Shown one piece after another: positions 19,851-30,315 of a stretch of 64,000 nt of DNA (position 1 is its first letter; every line of letters starts with the position of its first letter). The stretch lies in assembly GCA_947044365.1 (NCBI GenBank), contig OX345638.1:6395201-6459200 (forward strand). The letters run 5' to 3'. The position numbers and the translations under genes are program-made. This stretch comes from Petrosia ficiformis. Its lineage: Eukaryota > Porifera > Demospongiae > Haplosclerida > Petrosiidae. Under the pieces are notes generated by a model. The model saw nothing but the letters and a program-made list of their open reading frames with translations, was not told the origin of the DNA and searched no databases.

Positions 19851-22800
19851 TTATTTTTTATTACTTTGAGTATCATGATCAGTTGTTGGAGGACTAACAA
19901 AGTCTACTGCTGGTTTCTTAGGACAGGTTTGGTCATCATAGAATCTTTCATGTCTCTTTTGTCCTGCATGAGGATGATAATGTACTTCTCTTCCTCTTTT
20001 AGGCTGCTTAGGCACTGTAATTTCATCTTCCTGTGGTGAGTGTGATCTCTTGATTGGCTCACTGTATGTACAAATGAGGATAATTAAATTTTGATATCAA
20101 AACAATAGTTATTAACACCATGGACCATACTAATTTTCTTCACAAAAAGCTAGGAATGACATTAAACCTAATTAGTCACATAGAGGAGGAAGGGCCATTC
20201 TTGAGGAAAACTACAGCATACATGTATAAATTAAATACAATTCTCAATGAATTTCATTATAAACACCTATAATTAAATTCCTCTTGCACAAGTCATATGT
20301 GTGCTATATAGTCATATACATGTACCAACCCTTTCCTCACCAGACTTTACTTTGTACAATCAAACAAATTTCTAAAACACTCACTTCTCATATGTTTTCT
20401 GAGCAAGCTGTACATCTCCAAAATCTGAAATTTAGAAATAACATTGAAATACTGATATAATGTATTATAAGTCAATGCTCTATACTGAAAAATATTGTCA
20501 CAATGACTCAAAAGTTAGTTAAAAAATAGTTTGAAAAAATCTTAAATTGACTCACTATACCCATGTACATGTACACGTACATCTTGTACATTACTAAAAT
20601 TTAATATACATGTAAATTGTTTATCAATTTCCAGAAAATGAAGGTTGTAACTGGAAGACTAAACTTGGAGACCATTATTAACTAGTCATTGCCATTTAAA
20701 ATGCAAAATATCATTACTAATAATACCTGAATAATTAATCACAGTTTCCTTTTCACTTGAGCTTCTAACTTGCATCAATGTTATTTTAACTAGATACAGA
20801 AAAAAATCAACATATAAGAAAAGCTAACAATGTTATTGTAACATGTACTGATCAAACTAAAATAAGTTCAGCAGGGTTTAATGAAGGGGGAGGTGTGGCA
20901 TCCCCCCCCCCCCCTGGAATTTATTTGCCAATATGCCCACTACAATAACCCTGTACATGTACATGTATATCTCTGCCCCACTTCAACAAATTATCTAAAT
21001 GAAGACCTGATCGGTATACAAATACAAAATGATATCTTGATGTTACATGTATGTCCGACTGTACATACATTTATTAAAAATTTGGAAGTAAAAATAAGAG
21101 GCTCGGCATCCCAATATCTTCAATTGGGTCATCAGTTACATGTACAGGACACATGGAATGAAATACACAGCATCATTAGGGATCTTGGCGATGATTTCCA
21201 TTAGCTTGACTGCTTGAGGTAATCATCGGAAGAGAAACATGTACATGTAGCTCTTTAGATAAATATATTTGCGACTGTTGTTACCAATTGTACCTGGTTG
21301 TGCCATTACAGTTTTTTCTTTTTCACTTGAGTGTGTATCTTGCACTATAATTGATGTAGCTATATTGAATAATTATATATGATAATAATTAGCTCAACAA
21401 ATTACATGCAAATAACTCTGAGAGGGATATATCCAAATAAACATCTGAACATCAACATGTGTATAATATAACTAGACTTTTAAACATTTGAATTTTTGAC
21501 AATATACATTTACCACCTGCATTTCTATCAAGTTGCCATGGTAAGATAGTTACATATACTGTAATTATATATTTTGATCATCACAAAAGGTCTGTCATAT
21601 ACATGTACATGTAATACAAGTCAAGAATTAAATTTATTATATACCTCTTGTGAAATTCCATACAAGATGTCGATTCCAATCTGCAACACAGGAATCTCCA
21701 GTTTCATTACAAATGAGTATTGGCTGACTCTCGTGTAGATGACAGAAATGGGAAGAGTGATTCTCACATTTTTCCATCTTGCAGTGAAACACTTCCTGTA
21801 CAGAAGCCAGAGATCTTTTCCAACCGAACTTCTCAACTATCGATACAATGCCATGATGTACAATCTGACGAATCAGAAAGCAGTTCTGTTTTGGTCCTAT
21901 ATAACGTATGCCTAGACATGTCACCTGGTCAACTAAATGCATCATACCCCCAAAAACTTCACACCTCAGTACGATCTTGTTACGATAACAATCATTTCCT
22001 AACTGGAAATAAGATGGAGATCGAAGTCGTAACAGTAGAACTACAAGTGACGTAAACAGGCCATTAGGAACGATTTCGTCTTTCCAAGTAAAAATAAGAG
22101 GCTCAGCATCTTTTTCAGAAACATCTTCGAAAGGGTTATCAGTTATATTGAGGACACATGGAATGAAATACCCAGTGTCATTAGGAATCTTGGCAATGAT
22201 TAATAAGCTTTCCATTAGCTTGAGGCAATCATCAAAAGAGAAAATTTCGTCTTCAAAATACAAAGTGTCTAGTATTTTTCGCTCCAAAAATCCACTTTCT
22301 TTGAGTCTCCTAATTGTGGTAGCACTGTAAAGATCATTTCTATAAGAAACAGCAATCAATCGAGACAGATTATCAAACAGGAATTGCGGATCAAGAAACA
22401 CTACATTTGGCAGAACATCGGGAAAGTAGAGATACACCGACAGATTATGGAAATACCACAAAGCAGCCTTTACCTCTTTACGTTGCATACCAATAGAAAT
22501 TCCAATCTCAATACACACATCAAGGCTTATTACTCTCCGACCCTTTGATTTTGACTTTAGCTCTAATTGGAAGAAGAACCATCGTGCTGGAACTTCAGCT
22601 GTAATGTATGACTGGCTGGTAATGTGACGGATTTGATTTGCTATATGGCGTTCGTGCTTGCTTCTACTTATCATGTCAATCGGAAAGATTATATCTTTGT
22701 CTTTAATGTAATCAGTTCGGACATCTTCATAGTTTTTAAGTTCACTACGAAGACGCTCATTTTTCTTCTCAAGGCTCTCCTCAAGCTGGTTACTCTGTTG

Positions 22801-25262
22801 AAGCATTTTGTACTTATCATAACAAGTACCAACTACTATAAAGTGTGGACACCCATGAAGTTGCATATTTTCCACTCCTTCCAGAAGAGGGGGACGAAGC
22901 TGAGATTTACAATGAAAAAAGCTCTTTGTAAGCTGCATAGTGCTCACCTGCCTTTTCTCACCATCACCCACTTTTCTCCCATGCACTGAATAGAAGAAAT
23001 TTGCAGCATCATCAAGCTTTTCATCAAGCCTAAAAAGAACCATATTGAAGATATGAAAACGTAGCAATGCGGGAGCAATATCAAGGAAAGCAGCTTGACC
23101 TCCGGAGTCAACACCATACATTATATGATCTTTGTACAGAACATCAGATGCTTCAACTTTAGAGATTATTTGAAGTAATTCTACATCCAGTGAAGAAGAA
23201 TAAGCGGGAAGAGATTTCTGAGTCTTCATTCGTGATGTACATGTAAGTGATGACTGTTCATCTGATTGTAGATCATTCACGGTCTTTTTTTGAAAGGAAT
23301 ACTTTGTTTGGTTTTCATTTGGTTTCACTTGAAGCAGTTCGGTATTGTTAGTGTTATCAGTTTGACTTTTAACATGGTGCTTTATAGATTGAACAAATTT
23401 GATTTTACTGTCTCGTGGTCTGTAGATATCCAAAATTTGCTTCCATCATCCTTGGTAAGAATACCTCCAACTTCAGTGACTCTGTCCTCGGCCCCATCAT
23501 GGCTTTCATCAGATGAAGAACTACTCTCGTCATCATTGTCATCTCCATCAGTAATCACCAAACATACCTCAGGAGCTGTCACGATACCTGTACTATGATG
23601 TTCACAAATGGGTTTATTTTCTAACAGCAGATTTAACAGGGAAGATTTCCCAACTCCCGAAGCACCGAATATTGCAAAGTTAGAGAATTTTACTGAGACT
23701 GACCCATTCGTTTTGGCTTTCTCTAGTATTTCTACAAAATCTGAAATGAGAAGAAATAAAATTAAAGTTTGCACGTGTTTTGTTTCTGCACTTATAGATC
23801 AGAGATGAACAATAAAAACACAGAGGATGATGTAATAAACATCTATTGTAACTACTCAAAGCAAAATGGTAAGCTAATACTTAATATTTTGCAAAAATAA
23901 TTCAAACAATTATTTATGATAAGTAAGCAAGACGTTCATTAAGGAAATCGAGCATTGTAATACCAAGATAGTATTTGTTTCAGCACTTGGGGAATAATTG
24001 CATGGGAGTTGAACGCTCCTACATTATTTTTATGACCCGTAGGGCCATCCCTATCATTACTTTCCCACAGGTTCGAATTATATACATGTGGCCACTTACA
24101 TGATTATGCTTTGTATACAAGTGGATAAGAAAGTTATGTCATTCCGGGGGGCTCGGTCAATTAATGGGTGTGGCTGGTAAAAGAACGTGCACTCGTGCTC
24201 TACTGATCGGCATAAAGAAAGCTGTGTAGCTTATGTAGAAACTGGAACTAATAGCTAGCTATTCTACCTGAAAATATTCCTAAAGTTCTACAAGTTACGA
24301 TATTATAAACAGACTAGATAATCAACAATAATAACTACATGTATAATAGGCTGATGTGTTTCAGGCACGATAAAGTTAGCCATGAATTCATGATTACTGA
24401 AATCTGGACACCACAAAACAGTCATAGGGATACTTTTCTCTATATATCTTGTTTTCATGGGGTCCTGGTGTTTATCACTATACATTGTAATATATTTACA
24501 TGATGTAATTACTGTCATACATGTAGTTGTTTGATATTGATGTGATTATTCACATGTTACCTTGCATAGACTTCCTTCCACTGTCATCTGTAAAAATAAG
24601 AGATATATCTCATAATGCATATTATAGTAATATGTGACATTTTCCTAAAAGGACTGCAAATAGTCCAAGATGTCTATGCTCTAACACAGACATACATGTA
24701 CATATCAAATAATGGAATAATTAAACCGACTGCCGAGATTTTTACCCAGACATTAGAAAATAAACAAGATGCTATAAATGACTCTAAAGTCTAAACCGTA
24801 ATTATCATAATCTGCAAGCTACTGTGTCTATCTATCTATCTACATGTATCTGTCTATCTATCTACATGTATCTATCTATCTATCTATCTATCATCTTTAA
24901 AATCTTGCATCTCATACATTTTTCCAGTGTGGCTTGAAGTTCTAAAATGTTGTTGATATGAAATGCTGTAGGAAGGCCAACCACTCCACTGTCAGGAAGT
25001 TGTGTAATACAGCGACATGAAGGACAACGTACAACAAATTTGTCCTGCTGTGTTAATAACAACTAATATAAATATCTTTATCATTGTAGCTATAATAATC
25101 AAATACCTCTAGTTCTTGTGGTAGAGATTGGATACAAGTTGTACAAAATGAATGATGACAAGTTAGCACTTTTGGATTAGTATATGTATCCAAACAGACA
25201 CCACAAGTGAGATTATCTTCCAATTGCCGATTGAATTCATTAGTAGGAGTTCGTTCAGCCAT
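19851..25262 (-). CDS. RING finger-P-loop GTPase-COR protein (about 930 residues)
   Basis: Exons: 25107-25262, 24918-25062, 24561-24587, 21645-23740, 21294-21359, 20727-20789, 20385-20424, 19851-20061; all junctions keep frame. Residues 1-100 form a TRIM-like RING: LTCGVCLDTY, VLTCHHSFCTTCI, VVRCPSCRC. The first intron, inside the RING, is only 44 bases. After DFVEILEKAK comes a P-loop, GASGVGKSSLLNLL, a switch-like STGIVTAPE, an acidic Ser-rich insert, a Walker-B-like VDSGGQAAFLDI and a GTCYDKY guanine-specificity motif. A COR-like region follows (VPARWFFFQLELKSKSK, KEVKAALWYFHNLSVYLYFP, NVVFLDPQFLFDNLSRLI). Two small paralogous exons (HSSEKEKTV and RSSSEKETV) and a basic tail end it. An apparent one-base frameshift lies near 23390: the big exon is one base short of keeping phase. 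A RING could give ubiquitin-ligase activity to a GTP-controlled switch. No leucine-rich repeats or kinase are seen. Confidence 0.75.
21085..21235 (-). pseudogene. Duplicated fragment of the COR exon inside an intron
   Basis: About 150 bases (taaaaataagaggctcggca, acacatggaatgaaatacac) match 22088-22245 of the main exon. On the minus strand a piece reads IIAKIPNDAVYFIPCVL, against IIAKIPNDTGYFIPCVL in the gene, and then breaks. It is a partial, non-functional exon copy. Confidence 0.75.
24025..24465. mobile_element. MITE, family of the 8789 element
   Basis: It starts ttttatgacccgtagggcca, carries tcggtcaattaatgggtgtg, and ends with the acaccacaaaacagtcatag arm and tacttttctctatatatctt. It is inserted in the intron after the small exon 24561-24587 of the RING-GTPase gene. 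Confidence 0.7.
24825..24893. repeat. (TATC)n microsatellite
   Basis: Interrupted runs of tatctatctatc with catgtatc breaks. It lies at the donor side of the second RING exon. Confidence 0.85.
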
Positions 25263-25562
25263 TATACAGGTGTGTTATTATTTAAAGAAAGGCACATCTG
25301 ACATACATCTACTCCTTTCAGTGTATCTACTTTTGTAGACACCACACCCTCAAAATTATTTCGTTTTTGTTCAATTAGAATTCTACAAGAAGTGTTGGTG
25401 TTCACTGTTCAGCTCGACTAATGAGTCAAGATATCTTTAAGATTTTCTTGAGTGGCACAGATTTCTTTGGGGCGTGTTTGTAGCCTCCTCTGTGTTGTTT
25501 GGGATGATACAATTGCTCAGTCTTTTCGTGTCACTCAGTTTCAAGAGACATTTGAAAAAATA
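25263..25562. promoter_or_regulatory. Putative bidirectional promoter, copy 2
   Basis: It lies between the start of the RING-GTPase gene and a relic of kinase exon 1. Bases 25423-25562 are nearly the same as 1971-2100. The spacing between the two start codons is 300 bases here against 362 in copy 1. Confidence 0.5.
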
Positions 25563-25586
25563 ATGGTAATTTATCAAAACCTTAGG
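25563..25586 (+). pseudogene. Relic of MAP4K coding exon 1
   Basis: ATG plus seven codons then AGG|GTGAGTTC, followed by the same intron start (ataatactatgttaaact) as at 2131. It is in frame but changed (MVIYQNLR against MDSIDLSKLR). No second exon follows, because the next kilobase is a transposon. Confidence 0.6.
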
Positions 25587-25721
25587 GTGAGTTCATAATA
25601 CTATGTTAAACTACTAGAATGTAATTATATTATAAATATGTACTACATAATACACTATTAATATATTAACAGTTAAGTTAGCAGTTTCATTAATTAATAA
25701 AGTGAGACTTTGAGGATCAGT

Positions 25722-26919
25722 TAGTCTCACTATCCAGCCCCTCCCACTCTACAAACCAGGGAGGGTCTGCTACACTGTAAGCATAGCATTCATTGAGAGC
25801 AATACCAGATATCCGGTAGTCCTTAAGTACTGCCCACTTAATTCATAGGCATGACTTTAAATGCTCATCTTGTACTAAATATGAGTGTCTACAGCTCAAG
25901 AGTTGGTGAATCAATAGGTAACAACATAGATAAACAATAAAACTAATTTGTTGAGAGAAGTACAATTTGTGCACAAAGTGCTTCAACAAATTGTGATTCT
26001 CAACGATTTACTTGTATTTCTCTTAACAAATTCAGTTTTATTGCTAATCTATGTAGTATAATACCTTACCTATCGATCCACCAACAGGCTTTCATTTAGA
26101 AAAATTGTCAAGGGGGGGCAAAAGTTGAATGTTGTTCTCACCAGGATTTTGCAATAGGGGGGCACACGGAAGTGACAAAGTAATTATTATATCATAGTTA
26201 ATTAATTAATCTTGTGCGAATTTCTGTTGAAGGTCCATGTGTTACAATGGGACCCTTACCCTGCTCTTAGGAAATGGGAATCAATGGGTAATAGGTGAAC
26301 TTGTGTATGGAAATACTTTGAATTTATATTTTTTTGTGTTATCATTTTAAAATAGTGTTAATATTCAAAATCAATTGGGTGTTTTTATGACTGATAGAGG
26401 GGTACATTTACACTATAAAGGGGTACTGTAGTAACTGTACCCCTCTAAAACAACATAGAGAGAACACTGGTTGGTGTGGTCTGCACACCAACTGCCTAGG
26501 GGGGTGTGGGGGCATGGTCCCCCAGGAATTTTTTTGGTGTTAGACTCTCTGAGGTCATTTCTGGTGCATTTTCAGACCCCAATGATGTAACTGTTTGAAA
26601 TACTATTTTTGGAATCTAAACCCAAAATAGTTGTATTCAGCTAACTATTAACATTAAAAATATTTTTGAGCAACCAAATTCCCAAGGGGGGGGGGGGTGA
26701 ATGCCCCCATGACACCCCCCCAAAAACACATATTTAGTGCAAGATGAGCATTTTAAGTCATGCCTATGAATGTTTGCTGGTTCACCATTTTAAACACCTA
26801 CTCAAGTAAAGTGGGCTGTACTTAAGGACTACCGGATATCTGATATTTCTCTAAATGAATGTTATGCTTACAGTATACCAGACCCTCATAGAGTGGGAGG
26901 GGCTAGCAAGTGAGACTAA
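25722..26919. mobile_element. 1.2-kb TIR element with about 8-bp target duplication
   Basis: The ends tagtctcactatccagcccc and its reverse complement near ggggctagcaagtgagacta extend as diverged inverted repeats for over 100 bases (gatatccggtagtccttaag inside both). Flanks ggatcagt (25714-25721) and gtatcagt (26920-26927) fit an 8-bp duplication. The homologous empty site is at about 2250 (gagtatcagtcg). A second fold-back (25905-26090, aataaaactaatttgttgag against its complement) is nested inside. No transposase frame was found. An 8-bp duplication suggests hAT type. Confidence 0.75.
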
Positions 26920-28739
26920 GTATCAGTCACTAAATTTGATTAAACGTTTACCTCTAAACACTCACTGTTTTGTGATTACAAATGGATCAATCAATACCCA
27001 CTTTTCATAGATACTGAATTTAGTATATTCTGTTGTCTGTTTATAGAAGAAATCATACTGAGTATCTATCGACCCAAAAATAATAAATACCAAGTAGAAT
27101 GTATATTATCAATAGACCACACCCATTAATTAAAATGTTGGATATATAATTATGTGAACACACATACAAAATTTGAACATTTTAAGGAAGTAGTTTTCAA
27201 TCAAGTTTTCACTATTTGGGTGTTTTGTACAGGAATCCAATGGAATCCACCATCTTTGAACCTGCCTTGTCATTGCTATTCATAAATACCAAATGTTTGT
27301 ACAAAAGAAACAATTAATTACACTACTATATATGTACATGTAGCAACTGTTTATAGCAGGGCTAAAATGAAGCTTTTTTTTTGATATTCCAATATTCACT
27401 TTGCTTAACAAATGAATATTCAAATGTCAGCTTGTTTACTTATCATAACTTGTTTCTAATGAAATATTAAATATTAGTCCACTATTCACTGGAACTAACT
27501 ACTATATATATTTATGACACCAGTGTTATTAACCCTTGCCCGTAACACTAACTTAATTTGTATTATTTTAGGTATCTGACATGTCACAGTTCCTTATAAG
27601 GAGGAAATTCCACTTCTGTTGCCATGACTCCTACACCCTTAATTGTTTTTTTTATGTGGCATACATGTACATAGGCATCTGTACCATCAACAGCTGTTAA
27701 ATGATTTAATACCAATAATAGAAATAATGTCCGATCTTGACTGATTACCTATATATGTATATGATTATAATTGCAGATGTGAGAAGGGTTCTCAAGAATT
27801 TCTGTTTACTCCTGTAAAATCTGAACAATCTCCTAAGAACAAAGATGAGACGGAAGTGAATGTGGCAAGAAAGAGATAAAAAAACAGATAAGAAAAACAT
27901 AAAAGAGAACAAAAGACCTCTGGAAGATTACAACAGGTATGAGGATATTGTCATGTGACCTACATGAACATGTATTGTATCAGTCATGTGACTTGTAGTA
28001 TCAAAGTTCATCTGTCTATGCTGTGTATATTTATTTAAAGCTTTATCACATTTGAAAACCACACCCATTTTAATGTTCATGCAGATTGTAATTTTGTATA
28101 TGAATTCAACAAGTTGTCTGGACTACAATTTTTATGGTGTTGTACAAAATGGCAAATGGTGATCTTTTAAAGAGGATGTGATGTAAATTGAATAACAAAA
28201 GTAACAATTTTCCTAGACCTGGTAAAACAAGATCTATTAAGAAAAAGTATCCCTATGATTGCTTTGTGGTGTCCAGCATTCAGTAATCATGGCTGACTTT
28301 ATCATGCTTCAAACACAACAGCCTATTATCTATATAATAATACTGTTGTCTGTCACAAATTCACCTTCAACAAAAACCCAGAAAATTAGACGTTGACATG
28401 CACACGTTGACATGAAATAATAAAAGGAGGTGTTGACAGTACATTAGAGATTTGTGCATTCAAAAAGAAGCTTTGAGAAGAGATGAACAATAATCAGCAT
28501 TAACACTAACTGATATATAGAGAGAAGCCCAGCTAAGATCTAATAGAGATAGACATAGACTAACACGAACAAGAGTAACTAATATAATAGAGAGAAACAA
28601 GGCTAACATCTGATAGAGCCTGTTGAGTACTACACTTAGAAAGTACTATGCATGCCTAGCTTAAACCACCGAAGGGAAATACAGAGATTGAACAGAGTTG
28701 GAGAGGGAGCACGAGAGACGTATCATTTAGTTTATTCAT

Positions 28740-29113
28740 TTATTAAACAAAAATACAACCGCAGGGAAGTTATACAACCACATCAAAGTTCGTTCACGAG
28801 TACAGCAGGGATATATGCCATATATCATCCCTGGTATGACGTCATGCACATGCGCAGTCGATCTAGTCACCAAAAGTCTACAGAGAATGAAGGCTATGGA
28901 GCGTGTTCGACAAGTAAACACACAAAAGAAGCTCTCTTTGTCTCTTAAAAAAAAGAACCAATAGATGGGCGTTTCTCCCAGGAACTATTCGCCCCATATC
29001 GCTGAAAGTCTAAGGTCTGTTAGTCTGTTACTCGTGTCCATTGTCCTGTTCTTCTTTGATGTTTCTGTTAGCTATAGAATATATTATATGTACCATGACT
29101 TCTCGGTATATAT
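28740..29113 (+). pseudogene. Inverted copy of the death-domain gene's promoter and first exon
   Basis: It is near-identical to the reverse complement of about 16910-17262. It includes the CRE tgacgtca (28837-28844) and an ATG at 28965 opening the same hydrophobic N-terminus (MGVSPRNYSPHIAES). The frame is intact to VNIRP and then runs into the fold-back at 29114, losing the splice donor. The copy is bounded by MITE pieces at about 28240 and 29245. Confidence 0.75.
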
Positions 29114-29201
29114 GGTGAATATAAGGCCCGAGCACCGAGATATTGGCCCGAGGCGAAGCCGAGGGCCAATATCTCGGTGCTCGGGTCTTATATTCGCCAT
29201 A
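29114..29201. repeat. Long palindromic hairpin
   Basis: Arms of about 35 bases (gagcaccgagatattggccc against gggccaatatctcggtgctc) surround a 12-base turn. It sits exactly where the copied first exon breaks off. Confidence 0.85.
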
Positions 29202-29983
29202 TTACATATAATTATATACAACAATTATAAACCCTGCAATTGTAGGGATGGCCCTACACCGGCATATGGGTCATAAAAATTCAAATTTTTGAATCTTCTT
29301 TTCATTCATCTCATATTTCTCTACAGAAAGAATGTAGCGAAGAGTCCAAACAGCACAAAAAGAAGAAAATGAAACACAAGAAAGATGATGATGATTAAAA
29401 CTATTATCTCTATACACTTCATTAATCAATCACCTCTTGAAAACATTGTCTCTTCAATATTTTTGTTGGAATTTTTGATTCTGAGTGAATTTCTACAGTT
29501 TGGAGCTTCTGGTGCAAGAATAATAATTATAATTACAATAATGATAATTATAGAGTTTCCTATATAATCAAGTAAAAAAAATACTTGTGGATAGTGCACT
29601 GGATGAGCTGGGGTAATTACTAGCTTTGTTGTCTGGGTGGGGCAACAATTTTGTCTTAAATGATTGAACGTTTCTCTATAATATTAAGACAAGTAAAAAT
29701 TCAAAACAATTCAGAATCCCAATTCTATATATGCATGCACAATTTGACAAACTTATGAGTGCTTGCAACACCTGATCACCTTTTATGAATTATATATTGC
29801 ACCCATGAAAAGTGAGTTACATGAATTAATCACCTTTCTTCCTCGAAGAGTAATGTTATTTTTATAAAAGTTCAAGAAGAAATTTGAACAAACTACTATA
29901 AATAATGAGTGTAGGCATAAATATGTGCTGTACATACATAATTATTATGAAATTGCATGTGCTATAATAATATATAGTAATTA

Positions 29984-30315
29984 TTACTCATGGTTATTTA
30001 TGTATTCACATATCTCCAGTACTTTCTTGTCATCCTTGAAATCTTTTTCAAAGTAAACAGAATATTCCATAGCTAACTCTTTAGCCTTTACACAGTTCTC
30101 TAACAACACAAAAGGGCGAATAAATTCTTTCCAAGTCCGCTCCTTTATCTGTTTCCATTTTGTGAGTATTGCTATTTTTTGGTTGCCTAAATTTTGATTT
30201 GCTGTTGCAATCTGATCACAATCATCTAAAGTAAGTTTGAGATGTACACAGAATGATTTCACTTGTGCTACACCACGTAAATGAACCAGTAGATCTTCAT
30301 CAGATGGAATTAGAC
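29984..30315 (-). CDS. Death-domain exon (30-38 kb gene)
   Basis: Terminal exon after aatgtttatag, phase 1: GLIPSDEDLLVHLRGVAQVK, FCVHLKLTLDDCDQI, KIAILTKWKQIKERTWKEFI and an Ala/Glu-rich last helix. It shares its plan with 44375-44706 (RTW/PTW before the last helices, EICEYINNH/ESCKDINNH at the end). Confidence 0.75.

Larger units (their letters stand above)
27777..29398 (+). pseudogene. Lys-rich protein 3' exons, decayed
   Basis: Two exons with good borders (attgcag|A, AACAG|GTATGA; 27777-27936 and 29327-29398) share one frame: CEKGSQEFLFTPVKSEQSPK, then two in-frame TAA codons, then EKHKREQKTSGRLQQ, KECSEESKQH, a Lys run and KKDDDD-stop. Such a tail is typical of basic nuclear proteins. 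The family is not identified. A second, further decayed copy of the last exon is at 44119. The intron holds a MITE and a transplanted promoter. Confidence 0.4.

Noticed and set aside
21720..23598. Plus-strand open frames opposite the GTPase exon
   Set aside because: Shadows of the strongly coding minus strand.
28965..29276. A stand-alone 103-residue gene
   Set aside because: Its first half is the copied first exon of the 17-kb gene and its second half translates a palindrome and a MITE end.
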